In this document: positions 1 through 9,530 of the stretch, piece by piece
How the letters are laid out: each line of letters opens with the position of its first letter
Position numbering within the stretch: position 1 is the first letter of the stretch
Origin: Bacteriovoracaceae bacterium
GTDB lineage: Bacteria > Bdellovibrionota > Bacteriovoracia > Bacteriovoracales > Bacteriovoracaceae
Assembly (NCBI GenBank): GCA_947450475.1
Contig: CANFVK010000001.1
Coordinates: forward strand, 310,001-374,000
Length of the DNA: 64,000 nt
Reading direction: 5' to 3'
The notes under the pieces: generated by a model
The model's database searches: none
What the model was told of the DNA's origin: nothing
Seen by the model: the letters and a program-made list of their open reading frames with translations, nothing else
Made by a program: the position numbers and the translations under genes

Positions 1-1108
1 CTGCAGCAACATTTAAATTTTTTGAAACAGTATACTTTGCAGTGGCATCGAGGACAGTGTTTGATTCAATTTTGGTTGAGAGATAAGTCGGAAGAATTTT
101 AGCAAATCCTCCGCCTATTGAAGCTGAAAAATCATTTGTAATGTTTTTGGTAATCTTCACCATGTGAAGAGATTCATCTCCGTGAGTATTTCCCAAGCTA
201 GTTCCAATTGATCTTAAACTAATTAGTGATTGGTTGTGATCTGGATTATTATTGATAATGCTTGAAAGAGTATCAAAACCAGTTGCAATAAAGCCACCTT
301 TCATTGTGAAAATGGATTGATAATCAACTTTGGCTAATCCAAAATCTTTTGTTATGCGGATAGCAGCTGAATGATGAGCATCCTTGTAAAGAACTGTACC
401 ACCCCATAATACAGAATAGTAGCCATTTACTTCAACACCAAAAACATTTGCATTAAATTGAGGTGTAAATTGTTTAATATTATCTAGGCTTAATAATGGA
501 GTTGGCGAAGTTTGGTGAAAATAACCAAATTGAAGAGCGTACTTAAACATTGGAATGCTACCGTAGTAATCAAGAGTTATCATGTCTGTATCGTCTTTAC
601 CATTGTTAAGAACGCCCTCACTTCTTTTATCGTATGCAATAGCGAAGAGATCATAGTTGGGCATTAATTTTGCGACTTGAATCCGATCGCGTCGGTCATC
701 ACAAGTTAAAAAACATCCGGGAGTTGTCACCGCGTGGCGACCAGCTGAATAGATCCAAGAATCTTGAGTGTATTCAATTATTGCGTGATCTAAGTGAGTC
801 GCATTGCCATTACCTGTACCGTCTTCATTCTTTCCACCAACAGCAGTTCCACCTACAGCTACTGATTTATGGTAATCACCTTCCCAGTTCTCTGCGGCTA
901 AAACTAGACCTGTTTTAAGTGTTAGGTGTTCATCAGCTTTAGCATCAACATTGACCCTTAAGAATTGGGCAAAAGCCTGAGTTTGGGAGGGGCCTGTGCC
1001 ATTTAAAAAATAACCGCGAACATAGGCATCTCCAGAAACATTAAACTTTGTTTCTGCCTGAAGGCTAAGGGCAAAAAGTCCTAGGGCAAGCCAAATTATT
1101 TTTGTCAT
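1..1108 (-). CDS. Porin-like outer-membrane beta-barrel protein (3' end outside window)
   Basis: This frame is absent from the ORF track because it runs off the left edge. Reading the minus strand from an ATG at 1108 gives at least 369 codons without a stop. It begins with a Sec signal peptide (MTKIIWLALGLFALSLQA, then ETKFN). The rest is alternating polar/aromatic strands such as YFHQTSPTP and FGLAKVDYQSIFTMKG, typical of a large outer-membrane barrel. A GGAG ribosome site lies just upstream of the ATG. The C-terminus is missing. It resembles porin-like proteins of Bdellovibrio relatives, but no substrate can be assigned. Confidence 0.7.
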   Translation of the reverse strand, partial: MTKIIWLALGLFALSLQAETKFNVSGDAYVRGYFLNGTGPSQTQAFAQFLRVNVDAKADEHLTLKTGLVLAAENWEGDYHKSVAVGGTAVGGKNEDGTGNGNATHLDHAIIEYTQDSWIYSAGRHAVTTPGCFLTCDDRRDRIQVAKLMPNYDLFAIAYDKRSEGVLNNGKDDTDMITLDYYGSIPMFKYALQFGYFHQTSPTPLLSLDNIKQFTPQFNANVFGVEVNGYYSVLWGGTVLYKDAHHSAAIRITKDFGLAKVDYQSIFTMKGGFIATGFDTLSSIINNNPDHNQSLISLRSIGTSLGNTHGDESLHMVKITKNITNDFSASIGGGFAKILPTYLSTKIESNTVLDATAKYTVSKNLNVAA

Positions 1109-1180
1109 GAAATTCTCCTATAAAAATTTGTTTTGAGATTGAATTAACCTCTACTGATCGTCAAGAATCAGTGCGACGAT

Positions 1181-1843
1181 TTAGCGTAATAAAAAATTCT
1201 TTATTTCTAGGGAATGGAGAATTTCTTCAGAATGGGCAAAGCCCGTTATTCTAACGACTAAGGCGCCGCTGGCTATGGCCGATTTAAGTCCAGTCGGTGA
1301 GTCTTCGAAGATTAGTGTGCGTTCGGGAGTGGATTGCAATCTCCTCATACCTTCTAGATAGGGTTGGGGGTGTGGTTTCGTGAGCAGAGTTTGACCACGA
1401 CCCATTTTCAAATCAACAAATGGTTCAATCGCAAAGCAGTTCAAAGTACTATCTACTACAATGTCCTCGCTGGCGCTTATGACTGCAATTTTTTTATTAT
1501 GAAACTTTAGGTATTCGAAAAATTCAAAAAGTCCTGGAGTAACGTAACTTGATTTTTCTTCTGGCCTTAACTGGTCAAAAATTTTAACAAGGTGAAGATT
1601 TTTTTGTTCGATTGTCTGCTCTAGTTGTTCATCGTTTAAATGTGGACAAGTCAGCTTGAGGACATCGATATCAGTCATTCCGTAGTATTTGGCAAGACAG
1701 GATTCAAGATCCAGTTCAATGCCCATTTCGTTTAGTACCATAACTGCTGCTTTGGCATGAAGTGGTTCTGTATTGACCATAGTTCCATCCATATCAAATA
1801 TAATGGAGTCGACGGCCGCTACCAGAGTTTTTAAGTCGGTCAT
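1181..1843 (-). CDS. HAD-superfamily phosphatase (beta-phosphoglucomutase-like)
   Basis: This 220-residue protein has all four HAD motifs: I FDMDGT (residues 16-21, nucleophile Asp17), II VISASE, III the Lys in KPHPQPYLEG, and IV FEDSPTGLKSA. The helical cap after motif I fits subclass I enzymes that act on small sugar or nucleotide phosphates. It is probably cytosolic and Mg-dependent. AAGGAA lies a few bases upstream of the ATG. It stands alone between a porin and a divergent hypothetical gene, so the substrate cannot be inferred. Confidence 0.85.
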   Translation of the reverse strand: MTDLKTLVAAVDSIIFDMDGTMVNTEPLHAKAAVMVLNEMGIELDLESCLAKYYGMTDIDVLKLTCPHLNDEQLEQTIEQKNLHLVKIFDQLRPEEKSSYVTPGLFEFFEYLKFHNKKIAVISASEDIVVDSTLNCFAIEPFVDLKMGRGQTLLTKPHPQPYLEGMRRLQSTPERTLIFEDSPTGLKSAIASGALVVRITGFAHSEEILHSLEIKNFLLR

Positions 1844-1917
1844 TTGGGGATTCCTTGCCCAATAATAATTTAATGATAATTCAGTTATTATATTAATAGA
1901 GATCGAAGGGACACACT

Positions 1918-2370
1918 ATGAAAATATTTTCTAATACAGAGCAATTGCCTACAAAAGCCCCAAAAGAGAGCGGACTTGAAAGTCGGGGCATCAAAAAAAT
2001 TAAAGATACCAAGCCCCAAATTTCAGAAAGAGAAATAAGAGACAAACTCGCTTCCCATGTGGAAACCTCAAATAGCTCTAAAGCCAAAATACAATTGCAA
2101 AACTCAAAGCAACTGGGGGCGGGGTTTTTAAATGAGGACACTCCTCGGCAACCAATAGAACAAGTTGAAAAAATTGCTGTACTCGAGACTGCAGAAGAAA
2201 CTAAATCGGATAAAACGCCAGATGCTCATCTCTTAAAAAGTGATATAAGTCTAAACGATCCTCGCAGTTCAGATACACAAATGAAATTAAAAACAGTTTT
2301 ATCTAGTGGTGGATTTAATTTTAATCCCAGAGAAAGAGAAACTTTAGAAAAAATTCTTGGCGGAAATTAA
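1918..2370 (+). CDS. Hypothetical hydrophilic protein
   Basis: This 150-residue protein has no signal peptide or membrane segment. It is rich in Lys, Glu, Ser and Asn and looks largely disordered except for a C-terminal stretch (FNPRERETLEKILGGN) that could form a helix. GAAGGGA precedes the ATG. Its stop directly abuts the convergent nrnA-like gene. I recognise no family. The antisense ORF 1893-2141 is treated as a shadow because this frame has the better ribosome site and a charged, soluble composition. Confidence 0.5.
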   Translation: MKIFSNTEQLPTKAPKESGLESRGIKKIKDTKPQISEREIRDKLASHVETSNSSKAKIQLQNSKQLGAGFLNEDTPRQPIEQVEKIAVLETAEETKSDKTPDAHLLKSDISLNDPRSSDTQMKLKTVLSSGGFNFNPRERETLEKILGGN

Positions 2371-3372
2371 TTAATTGGACTTATTTTTTTCTATACTTTC
2401 AAGCAATTCATGAATTTTATCAATTGTCGGTTTAATAACTGAATCTAGAGTGCCATTAATAATTGTTGCTGCCGAATGATCGTGACCTCCTCCGCCCAAC
2501 GCGCGTGCCATCACCCCAACATCGACGTTGCCAACCGAGCGCATTGAAACTTTTACTTGTCCAGCTGTCTCTTTAAACATGACCGCTACTTTTATATTAT
2601 CAAGAATCAATAAATGATTAATGAAAGCGTGCGTATCTTCGGTATCGACTTTAAATTTTTCAAGCAATTCTTCAGTAAGGGTAAGCCATGCAATTTTTTC
2701 ATCTTTGGTGGTTTGAGCTGATGCCAGAACCTTTCCTAAAAGTTTCATAAATGTAAGTTTTTTTGTTCCGTAAATCATGTTGTAGGCATGAGGTGGGCGA
2801 ACCCCAGTATCCATCAGACTTCCAACTAAGCGATGAGTGTTCCCAGTTACGGTAGGGTAGCGAAAGCTACTCGTGTCAATTAAGACAGCTGTGTAAAGCG
2901 GTAGCGCCATATCTTTAGTCAGTTCAACGCCTAAGGACTGAATTAACTCACCAACCAATTCCCCAGTGGCAGCTTTGGAAGTATCAATGCAATTGTCATC
3001 CATGACACTCATAGAACAGGGATGATGATCAATAAAAAGAGTTTCTGTAGCTTTTTGAGCAAGTTTTTTGACTCCCTCTCCAATTCTTTCGAGTGAGTTG
3101 GTGTCAGCCACTACGAAAAGATCAATATCTGCATCATTGTAAAAAGACTTATAATCTTCCAAGGAAATGATGACATCAAAGGGATCAAGGTATTTGTAGC
3201 GATCCAGCAGTGGCTCTTCATGAACGCAAATGGCATTTTTTCCTTGAGTGCGCATTGCCAGACAAAGAGCAATTTCACTACCAATGCCATCAGCATCAGG
3301 AAAAATATGTGTACTAATCACGATATTATCGGCTTTTTTAGTCAAGAATTGAAAACGTTCAACATAATTCAT
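2371..3372 (-). CDS. nrnA: DHH-family phosphoesterase, NrnA-like (oligoribonuclease / pAp phosphatase)
   Basis: This 333-residue protein has the DHH/DHHA1 layout. Metal-binding motifs are DADGIGSE near residue 26, DTN, and the signature DHH (FIDHHPCS). The C-terminal DHHA1 domain ends with GGGGHDHSA, a variant of the usual GGGHxxAAG substrate loop. NrnA enzymes degrade very short RNAs and dephosphorylate pAp in the cytosol. Length and motif spacing are normal for the family. The ORF at 3111-3296 lies inside it and is a shadow. Confidence 0.85.
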   Translation of the reverse strand: MNYVERFQFLTKKADNIVISTHIFPDADGIGSEIALCLAMRTQGKNAICVHEEPLLDRYKYLDPFDVIISLEDYKSFYNDADIDLFVVADTNSLERIGEGVKKLAQKATETLFIDHHPCSMSVMDDNCIDTSKAATGELVGELIQSLGVELTKDMALPLYTAVLIDTSSFRYPTVTGNTHRLVGSLMDTGVRPPHAYNMIYGTKKLTFMKLLGKVLASAQTTKDEKIAWLTLTEELLEKFKVDTEDTHAFINHLLILDNIKVAVMFKETAGQVKVSMRSVGNVDVGVMARALGGGGHDHSAATIINGTLDSVIKPTIDKIHELLESIEKNKSN

Positions 3373-3506
3373 GGTTAAAATCTAATCGTAAATTAGTAGG
3401 GTAACTTTAAATTACACTATAATTTTTTCAATTGCTGTAACTTTTGCTACGATTTTAAAAGAATTTTAAAAAAATGAATTGAATATCCCTCTTTACAAGT
3501 GGTCCT

Positions 3507-4418
3507 ATGGCAAATAATGCAGAATTGGCTATTGAAATATCCAAACTCTCTAAAGCATATCCAGGTCGAAATGCTTTAAATGAAATTTCTTTTTCGGTAA
3601 AAAAAGGCAGTATTCATGGTTTTTTGGGGCCTAATGGCGCTGGAAAATCGACAACCATGAAAATCCTTAGTGGCTTGATTCCACCAACTAGCGGAGAATT
3701 TAAAGTAAATGGTCGAGTGGGATTTTTGCCTGAGCATCCACCGCTGTATTTAAATATGACTGTAAAAAATTATTTGGAATTTGTGCTTTCGATCTATAGT
3801 GACAAGCCAAAAAATTATGCTGCGGTTGAGCAGGTGATATCCAAAACGGGATTAAGCTCTGTTGAGGAGCGACTTATCGGAAACCTGTCAAAAGGATTTC
3901 AACAAAGAGTAGGGATTGCACAAGCGATTGTACATTCTCCCGAAATGATTATTCTTGATGAACCTACGGTCGGACTTGATCCTGTTGCCATAAACGAAAT
4001 CAGAGCATTAATTCTTGAATTAAAAAAAGATCACACGATTTTATTTTCGAGTCATCAGCTTCACGATGTAGAATTACTCTGCTCTGACATTACGCTGATC
4101 AATCATGGGGAGATCGTAGTCACTGGCCCACTTCAAAGTATAATTGAAGGCATTAAGACCAGATTGAATATTAAAGCAAAAGTTGAAAGTTTTTCCGAAA
4201 CTGATCGCACTAAAATGATGTCTCATTTTAAACTCGAGTCAGTTCATGTTGTTAGGGATGTTGACCAGAATCAAGTTAATCTGGAGATTGTGGCACTGGC
4301 CGATGAGAAAATAAAAAAAGAGCTCTCGCGATTTTTGAGTCAAGAAAATATTGGGTTACTTGAATTTACGGAAGTTAAGATTGACCTAGAAGAATTATTC
4401 AACAAAATGGTCAAATAA
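3507..4418 (+). CDS. ABC transporter ATP-binding protein (GldA/CcmA-like)
   Basis: This 303-residue ATPase has Walker A GPNGAGKST (residues 41-49), a signature-type stretch LSKGFQQRVGIAQA in which Lys replaces the second conserved position, Walker B IILDEPTVGLDP and the H-loop SSHQLHD. The C-terminal 80 residues form the extra domain common in ABC-2 exporters. It is the first gene of a five-gene run whose later products are a permease and membrane-anchored extracytoplasmic proteins, like gldA-gldF-gldG sets. No clear Shine-Dalgarno precedes the ATG. Confidence 0.87.
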   Translation: MANNAELAIEISKLSKAYPGRNALNEISFSVKKGSIHGFLGPNGAGKSTTMKILSGLIPPTSGEFKVNGRVGFLPEHPPLYLNMTVKNYLEFVLSIYSDKPKNYAAVEQVISKTGLSSVEERLIGNLSKGFQQRVGIAQAIVHSPEMIILDEPTVGLDPVAINEIRALILELKKDHTILFSSHQLHDVELLCSDITLINHGEIVVTGPLQSIIEGIKTRLNIKAKVESFSETDRTKMMSHFKLESVHVVRDVDQNQVNLEIVALADEKIKKELSRFLSQENIGLLEFTEVKIDLEELFNKMVK

Positions 4419-4432
4419 TATTAAGAGACATT

Positions 4433-5173
4433 ATGTATTTTAAAAAAATTATGATCCTGGTTAAAAAAGAATTGAAAGATGCATTTTTTTCACCGCTTAT
4501 TTATATTTTGAGCGGGCTTTTTTGTTTTATGATGGGTTGGCTGTTTTTTAATTATCTTCTTCAGGCAAAAACTCTAACAACTGCTACAATGACTCAAGCA
4601 GTGATCACTCCAATTTTTGGGAATATTAATTTTATTTTCGTTTTTCTATGTCCTCTTTTGTCAATGCGATCCTTTGCAGAAGAAAAAAAACAATCAACTC
4701 TCGATTTACTTCTAGGTTCACAGTTATCAGAAATGCAAATTATTTGGGGTAAGTTTATCTCAAATCTCATACAAATTATTTTTATGATTTCCTTCACTAT
4801 GGTTTTTCCGTTAATTCTTGCAGTCTCTGGTTACAGTGATTGGGCGGTCGTGGGTAGCTCCTATTTAGGTGTCCTTTTTTCAGTAATGGCCTATCTTGCG
4901 GTTGGTTTGTTTTGTTCTAGTTTAACTGATAACCAAATCGTTGCGAGTATTCTGACTTTTTGTCTCATCTTGGGCTCCATGCTTTTAGTGATAACAGTGA
5001 ATGCAACCAATAATTACCTGCTAGCACTAATTATCCAGTATTCGACGGTCCCATTTCATTACGAAGGTTTTGTTAAGGGTATGATTCGTTCTTACAGCAT
5101 TGTTTACTTTTTTAGTTATGTAGGATTTTTCTTTTTACTAACACTTAAATCTCTTCAGTCGAGAAAGTGGTAA
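4433..5173 (+). CDS. ABC-2 type permease (GldF-like)
   Basis: This 246-residue polytopic protein has about six hydrophobic segments. It contains the EEKKQSTLDLLLGS amphipathic segment characteristic of ABC-2 permeases of the NosY/GldF type. It begins 14 bases after the ATPase stop and is followed 3 bases later by the GldG-like gene, so the three are very likely cotranscribed. It presumably forms the membrane channel energised by the upstream ATPase. The transported molecule cannot be deduced. Confidence 0.85.
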   Translation: MYFKKIMILVKKELKDAFFSPLIYILSGLFCFMMGWLFFNYLLQAKTLTTATMTQAVITPIFGNINFIFVFLCPLLSMRSFAEEKKQSTLDLLLGSQLSEMQIIWGKFISNLIQIIFMISFTMVFPLILAVSGYSDWAVVGSSYLGVLFSVMAYLAVGLFCSSLTDNQIVASILTFCLILGSMLLVITVNATNNYLLALIIQYSTVPFHYEGFVKGMIRSYSIVYFFSYVGFFFLLTLKSLQSRKW

Positions 5174-5176
5174 TTT

Positions 5177-6709
5177 ATGAAAAAAATGTATAACCTTCTA
5201 CTTTTTGTCGTCAACGTGATTTTGTATTTTGTTATAATTGCCCTTTGGATTTCGATCCCTGACGAGTTAACGTTAGACATTTCAGTAACTCTTTTTAATC
5301 TTACACTTACACTTGTACTCGTCTTGCTCAATCGTGAAAAACTTAGTCTCTATTATCAGAGTCAACAATTTAAGAAATTAACCGAGACTTTGGTTTTTGC
5401 TTTTCTGGTTCTCTGTTTGATAGGAATTGCAAATTATTGGGCGTTCAAGCATCCTGTGCAGCAAGATGTTTCAGTTTATAAACTGAATTCGCTAACTGAT
5501 CAGACGAAGAGTATTCTTAAAAATATTAAAGGTGATTTAACCTTTAAATTATTTGCTCGCAAACAAGAGTCGATGCTTTGGCTTCCTTTATTTGAATTCT
5601 ACCGTAACGAGAAAAATAACATCAATATAGAAAAAGTAGATATTGATGTTCGCCCCGACTTGGTAGCAGATTATCATATAACTGAAGCTGCAACTCTTGT
5701 TATTGAATACCAAGGCAAGCGGCAATATGTTACCGAGAGAGATGAACTCAACATTACAAATGGTTTAATTAAAATTTCTCGCTCAAGCGATCCCGTCGTT
5801 TATTTTATTCAAGGCCATGGCGAAGCCGATTTAAATTCTCCCGAAACTGAAGGGATGAAATTTATTTTTGAGGCTATGAAAAATTCTGCTATTGATGTGC
5901 GTCCTTTGAACCTTGCAACGACTCAAGAAATTCCATTTGATGCCAAAACGATAATCGTTTGGGGTCCTAAAAAATCCTTGCAATCTACTGAAGTAAAAAT
6001 TATCGAAAGATTTTTAGAACGAAAAGGTCGGTTGCTACTAGCCTTAGATCCTGACCTTAATCAAGATAATCACTCAGAGCTAAGAGAGTTGCTACGCCGC
6101 TATCGATTGATTATAAGAAATGATTTGGTTATTGATCGAAAAAGTTTTGTTAATGGTTCAAATGGCTCCATTCCTTTGGTCGACAGTTATAATAATGAGC
6201 ACCCGATTACAAAAAAATTCAAAGGACAAGCTTTTTTTCCACTAGTTTCTTCAATCGAAGAAGTTCCAGAGCAGCTTTCTAATAATAAAGGTAAAGTGAT
6301 CATGCTTACAACTTCTTCTGCTTTTCCAGATTCATGGGGAGAGACAACTCTAAAAGAGTTTGTTAATCAAAAAGTAGCCTATAACCAAGGAAGAGATAAG
6401 CCAGGACCTCTTAACTTGGTGGCATCTTTTGAAAGTGAAAAAAATAAATTAGTTGTCTTTGGAAATTCAACATTTGTTTTAAATGCCTACCAAAAATTTG
6501 GGACAAATTATTCACTATTTCTAAATTCGCTTTCATGGTTAGTTGATGAAGATCGATTGATTTCTTTTAATTTACCTATAATTCAGAGTGAACCGATGAT
6601 TATTTCTCAACAACAAATGGGGATAGTTTTTTATTTTTCAGTTTTATTTTCCCCACTAATTCTTTTTGGACTAAGCATTTTTATGTATCGAAGAAAAAGA
6701 GATAAATAA
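5177..6709 (+). CDS. GldG-like ABC-associated protein with extracytoplasmic domain
   Basis: This 510-residue protein has two or three N-terminal transmembrane segments, a large soluble region of about 370 residues and a C-terminal segment (FYFSVLFSPLILFGLSIFMY) followed by a basic tail. The soluble part includes VYFIQGHGEADL and IIVWGPKKSL, features of the GldG/DUF4350-like family that accompanies GldA/GldF-type ABC systems. It overlaps the next start by one base (TAATG), so translation is probably coupled. Confidence 0.8.
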   Translation: MKKMYNLLLFVVNVILYFVIIALWISIPDELTLDISVTLFNLTLTLVLVLLNREKLSLYYQSQQFKKLTETLVFAFLVLCLIGIANYWAFKHPVQQDVSVYKLNSLTDQTKSILKNIKGDLTFKLFARKQESMLWLPLFEFYRNEKNNINIEKVDIDVRPDLVADYHITEAATLVIEYQGKRQYVTERDELNITNGLIKISRSSDPVVYFIQGHGEADLNSPETEGMKFIFEAMKNSAIDVRPLNLATTQEIPFDAKTIIVWGPKKSLQSTEVKIIERFLERKGRLLLALDPDLNQDNHSELRELLRRYRLIIRNDLVIDRKSFVNGSNGSIPLVDSYNNEHPITKKFKGQAFFPLVSSIEEVPEQLSNNKGKVIMLTTSSAFPDSWGETTLKEFVNQKVAYNQGRDKPGPLNLVASFESEKNKLVVFGNSTFVLNAYQKFGTNYSLFLNSLSWLVDEDRLISFNLPIIQSEPMIISQQQMGIVFYFSVLFSPLILFGLSIFMYRRKRDK

Positions 6710-8103
6710 TGATTTTTAATTTTTTAAAAAGGCATAAAAACTTTTCGCTTCTCTGCTTTTTGATCGTGGCGATCGCTTTGACCTACTGGTTTGAAGAGCG
6801 CGGCAACCGTAACGAGGCGTTGCTCGTTAGCCAGACCACTGATATTTTAAACACTTCATCTATTGGCGATTTAAAAGCCTTGAAAGGATTGAAGATAGAT
6901 TTTGTAAATGAGGGTGGGGATTATTTTGCCAACGGCAATCACTTAGCATTATCTAAAGCTCGAATAGATGAATTGTTTAAAATCTTATCTGGATTGAAGG
7001 TAAAAAAATTCATTTCCCCGCAAGATGTATCAAAAGTGGGGAGAGCTTTTTATATTGGGGATGACGAACTGAAGATGACATTTATTTTCTCTAAAGGGTC
7101 CCTTAGCTTTACTCTTGGTAAAAAATTACCATATGATCAAACTTTTTATATGGAAATAGTTCGAGATGGATTATCTCAAGTTGCCATTGTCAGCGACGAA
7201 TCTCCTGACCCCGGTGTCTACCAAAACGATAAAGAGTATCAACGTTCGGAGGCGAAGTACAAACGGCTACAGATGGTTTTCATGCTTACCAATGTCTACT
7301 TTTATGACACTCGATTATTCAAGGATCTCTACCAGGACGAATCTAGTCTGCACTTTTCTGAACTGACGATTTCGACCTTTCGAAATAAAAAATTTACATT
7401 AAGCTTTAAAGATACATCGACTAACCCGCCAGCTCCAAATGGGATACAATATTTTGAAGAAAATTGGCTTTCCTTTTACAAATCGTTGGCTCACTTGGAA
7501 GCTAAAACTGCGATAGCTCCTTATGAGATAAGTGCTCTCTCCGATATTTTGTCTCAATTTGAAATTAAGGATCGCGATGGAAGAGTTATAACTTTAAATA
7601 TTTATAAAAAGTTTGGTGAACTCAACGGATATTTTTTAACTTCAACCTTGGATAAAGTTCTTTATGTTTTGAAGCCTGATGATGCGCGCCTATTTTTTGT
7701 TAATGTTCAAGATTTTTGGAAAAAAACTCTATCCCCCAAAGGATCTGATTATCAGTTGGGCATTTCTTTTTATGATGATATTTCACAAAAAGTGAGAATA
7801 ATTGATAAAGAACTTTTTAAAGTTGAATCAACTGTCCCGAAAATGCACCCCAGGCCTTTGGAGTTTAAGAAACTAGTCGATTTCTTAAAAGCTGAAGGTG
7901 ATCACGTTTCAGAGTTGACAGAAAAACCCAGTGAAATTCTCAAGAAAAAAATATTGAGTCTTAGTTTTGATAATAGGCTGTTGAATGTTATTCTTGAAGA
8001 CAATGATGTTGTCTTAGTAGATCTTGATTCAAAGTTAAAGATACATCATTATGTTGGAATGAAAATACCATTTAGCCTTAAACGATCCGACTATTTTGAA
8101 TAG
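6709..8103 (+). CDS. DUF4340-like membrane-anchored protein of the ABC operon
   Basis: This 464-residue protein has one N-terminal transmembrane anchor (FSLLCFLIVAIALTYW) and a long extracytoplasmic domain. DUF4340 proteins commonly follow gldG-like genes, and this domain shows typical phrases such as VKKFISPQDVSKVG and LSFTLGKKLPYDQTFYM. The start overlaps the previous stop by one base. A structural role beside the ABC transporter is inferred from context. The ORF at 7166-7366 is a shadow. Confidence 0.72.
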   Translation: MIFNFLKRHKNFSLLCFLIVAIALTYWFEERGNRNEALLVSQTTDILNTSSIGDLKALKGLKIDFVNEGGDYFANGNHLALSKARIDELFKILSGLKVKKFISPQDVSKVGRAFYIGDDELKMTFIFSKGSLSFTLGKKLPYDQTFYMEIVRDGLSQVAIVSDESPDPGVYQNDKEYQRSEAKYKRLQMVFMLTNVYFYDTRLFKDLYQDESSLHFSELTISTFRNKKFTLSFKDTSTNPPAPNGIQYFEENWLSFYKSLAHLEAKTAIAPYEISALSDILSQFEIKDRDGRVITLNIYKKFGELNGYFLTSTLDKVLYVLKPDDARLFFVNVQDFWKKTLSPKGSDYQLGISFYDDISQKVRIIDKELFKVESTVPKMHPRPLEFKKLVDFLKAEGDHVSELTEKPSEILKKKILSLSFDNRLLNVILEDNDVVLVDLDSKLKIHHYVGMKIPFSLKRSDYFE

Positions 8104-8109
8104 GGTAAT

Positions 8110-8712
8110 ATGAACGAAGCCTTAAAATTATATTTCGATGCTTTCAGGCATTATGCTCATCCCCGCCAAGAGCGAAAAATAACTTTTTATGAATTGCTTG
8201 GCATTTCATGGGCATTACATTTGATTTATGCTTTTTATTCAATATTTGCTCTATATTTGGGCATTAAAAGTTTTGAATACTTTTCAGAGAGTAAGGATTT
8301 TACTCATCTCGCTTTTCGTTCTTTTAACTTACAATTTCAAAAATTTTCTTTGCTTACCACCTTATTTAGCGTTATTTTTTATCCCTTCTTATTTCAATTT
8401 GGCTATCGATTCTGGAAAACACTTTTCAAATTTTATTCTCAATTGTTTGGCCACGAATTTGAAAACCAAGACGATAGAAGTGAAGATCTTTTAGCTTCAG
8501 CTTTTTCAAGTAATTTATTTCTTCTATTTCCCATCATCGGAAATGCCTTGAGCAATCTTGCTCAAGGATTCTTCATTTATAAAGGGCTAAAAAAGCATTA
8601 CTCATTTACAAATTTGCAAGCTTTTTTAGTGCTCTTAACTCCCTTATTTTTGATCTTTTTATTCGTAGTATTCAGTGCGTCTTATTTTGCATTTTTGTTT
8701 ACATTAATCTAA
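8110..8712 (+). CDS. Hypothetical integral membrane protein, last gene of the ABC operon
   Basis: This 200-residue protein has about five hydrophobic segments, ending with FLIFLFVVFSASYFAFLF. It starts 6 bases after the DUF4340-like gene with AGGGTA before the ATG, so it is probably the last gene of that operon. Four aromatic-rich segments alternate with short charged loops. I recognise no named family with confidence; a Yip1-like fold is possible. Confidence 0.6.
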   Translation: MNEALKLYFDAFRHYAHPRQERKITFYELLGISWALHLIYAFYSIFALYLGIKSFEYFSESKDFTHLAFRSFNLQFQKFSLLTTLFSVIFYPFLFQFGYRFWKTLFKFYSQLFGHEFENQDDRSEDLLASAFSSNLFLLFPIIGNALSNLAQGFFIYKGLKKHYSFTNLQAFLVLLTPLFLIFLFVVFSASYFAFLFTLI

Positions 8713-8733
8713 CTCACTAAAAAATTTGAATGT

Positions 8734-8771
8734 CAGATTTTATTAATTTTTAATCTGCTCCCTGACATTTA
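8734..8771. other. Imperfect stem-loop after the ABC operon
   Basis: AATGTCAGATT and AATCTGctccCTGACATT face each other and could form a long bulged hairpin about 25 bases after the last ABC gene. No T-run follows, so it may be a weak terminator or an mRNA-stabilising hairpin for the operon. Confidence 0.3.
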
Positions 8772-8849
8772 CACCCGTTCTATTGTTTGTAATCATTCGA
8801 AGACACACACGGAATTGAATTTGTTTTTTGAGACATTTTAGGAGGAATT

Positions 8850-9488
8850 ATGAGTTTTTTTGGCGGAAGTCCAATATTTTCTGGAAGTATTGAAGTGGTC
8901 TGTGGACCCATGTTTTCTGGAAAAACCGAAGAACTCATCCGACGTGTCAAAAGAGCACAGATTGCTCGCCAGAAAGTTCAAATTTTTAAACCTGCCATTG
9001 ATAATAGGTATCACGAAACTGAGGTCGTTTCTCACTCATCGCTATCGATTGAGGCGACTCCCGTTAATTCCTCAGTTGAAATTCTACAAAAAGTTTTCGA
9101 TTCCACGAGGGTCGTTGCTATTGATGAAGTCCAGTTTTTCGATGAAAACATAACGGTGGTTGTTGAAAAGCTAGCTCGTCGAGGTGTAAGGGTTATAATG
9201 GCCGGTCTAGATCAGGATTTCAAAGGGGTCCCGTTCGGTCCCATGGCTTCATTATTAGCAATAGCTGATAGTGTTGATAAAATTCATGCTATTTGTACGC
9301 TATGTGGGGCGCCGGCCACGAAGACTTTTAGAAAAAATCCTAAAAACAGCGAACAAGTTTTAGTTGGCGAAACAGATTTGTATGAAGCTCGCTGTCGATC
9401 ACATGCTGATTTTTTTGGAGAAGATCAAGATCAACTTGCTTTCTTTGTTAATTTGAATTCTGCAAGTGATAAAAGTCAAAACTTATAG
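8850..9488 (+). CDS. tdk: Thymidine kinase
   Basis: This 212-residue type II thymidine kinase phosphorylates thymidine to dTMP in the pyrimidine salvage pathway. The P-loop [10 protein letters not shown] spans residues 19-28. VAIDEVQFF is the Walker B/lasso region, [10 protein letters not shown] follows, and the zinc site is formed by CTLCG and the later CRSH. A very strong AGGAGGA site precedes the ATG. It is followed 42 bases later by hpt, making a salvage pair suited to an organism that scavenges nucleosides. Confidence 0.95.
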   Translation: MSFFGGSPIFSGSIEVVCGPMFSGKTEELIRRVKRAQIARQKVQIFKPAIDNRYHETEVVSHSSLSIEATPVNSSVEILQKVFDSTRVVAIDEVQFFDENITVVVEKLARRGVRVIMAGLDQDFKGVPFGPMASLLAIADSVDKIHAICTLCGAPATKTFRKNPKNSEQVLVGETDLYEARCRSHADFFGEDQDQLAFFVNLNSASDKSQNL

Positions 9489-9530
9489 TACACTAGAAGT
9501 AACATAGAAACCTAAAATTCGGAATTTAGG

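Noticed and set aside
670-918. 82-codon ORF on + strand
   Set aside because: It is antisense to the porin-like gene, which reads continuously with a signal peptide.
1893-2141. 82-codon ORF on - strand
   Set aside because: It overlaps the hydrophilic ORF with a better ribosome site; likely a shadow.
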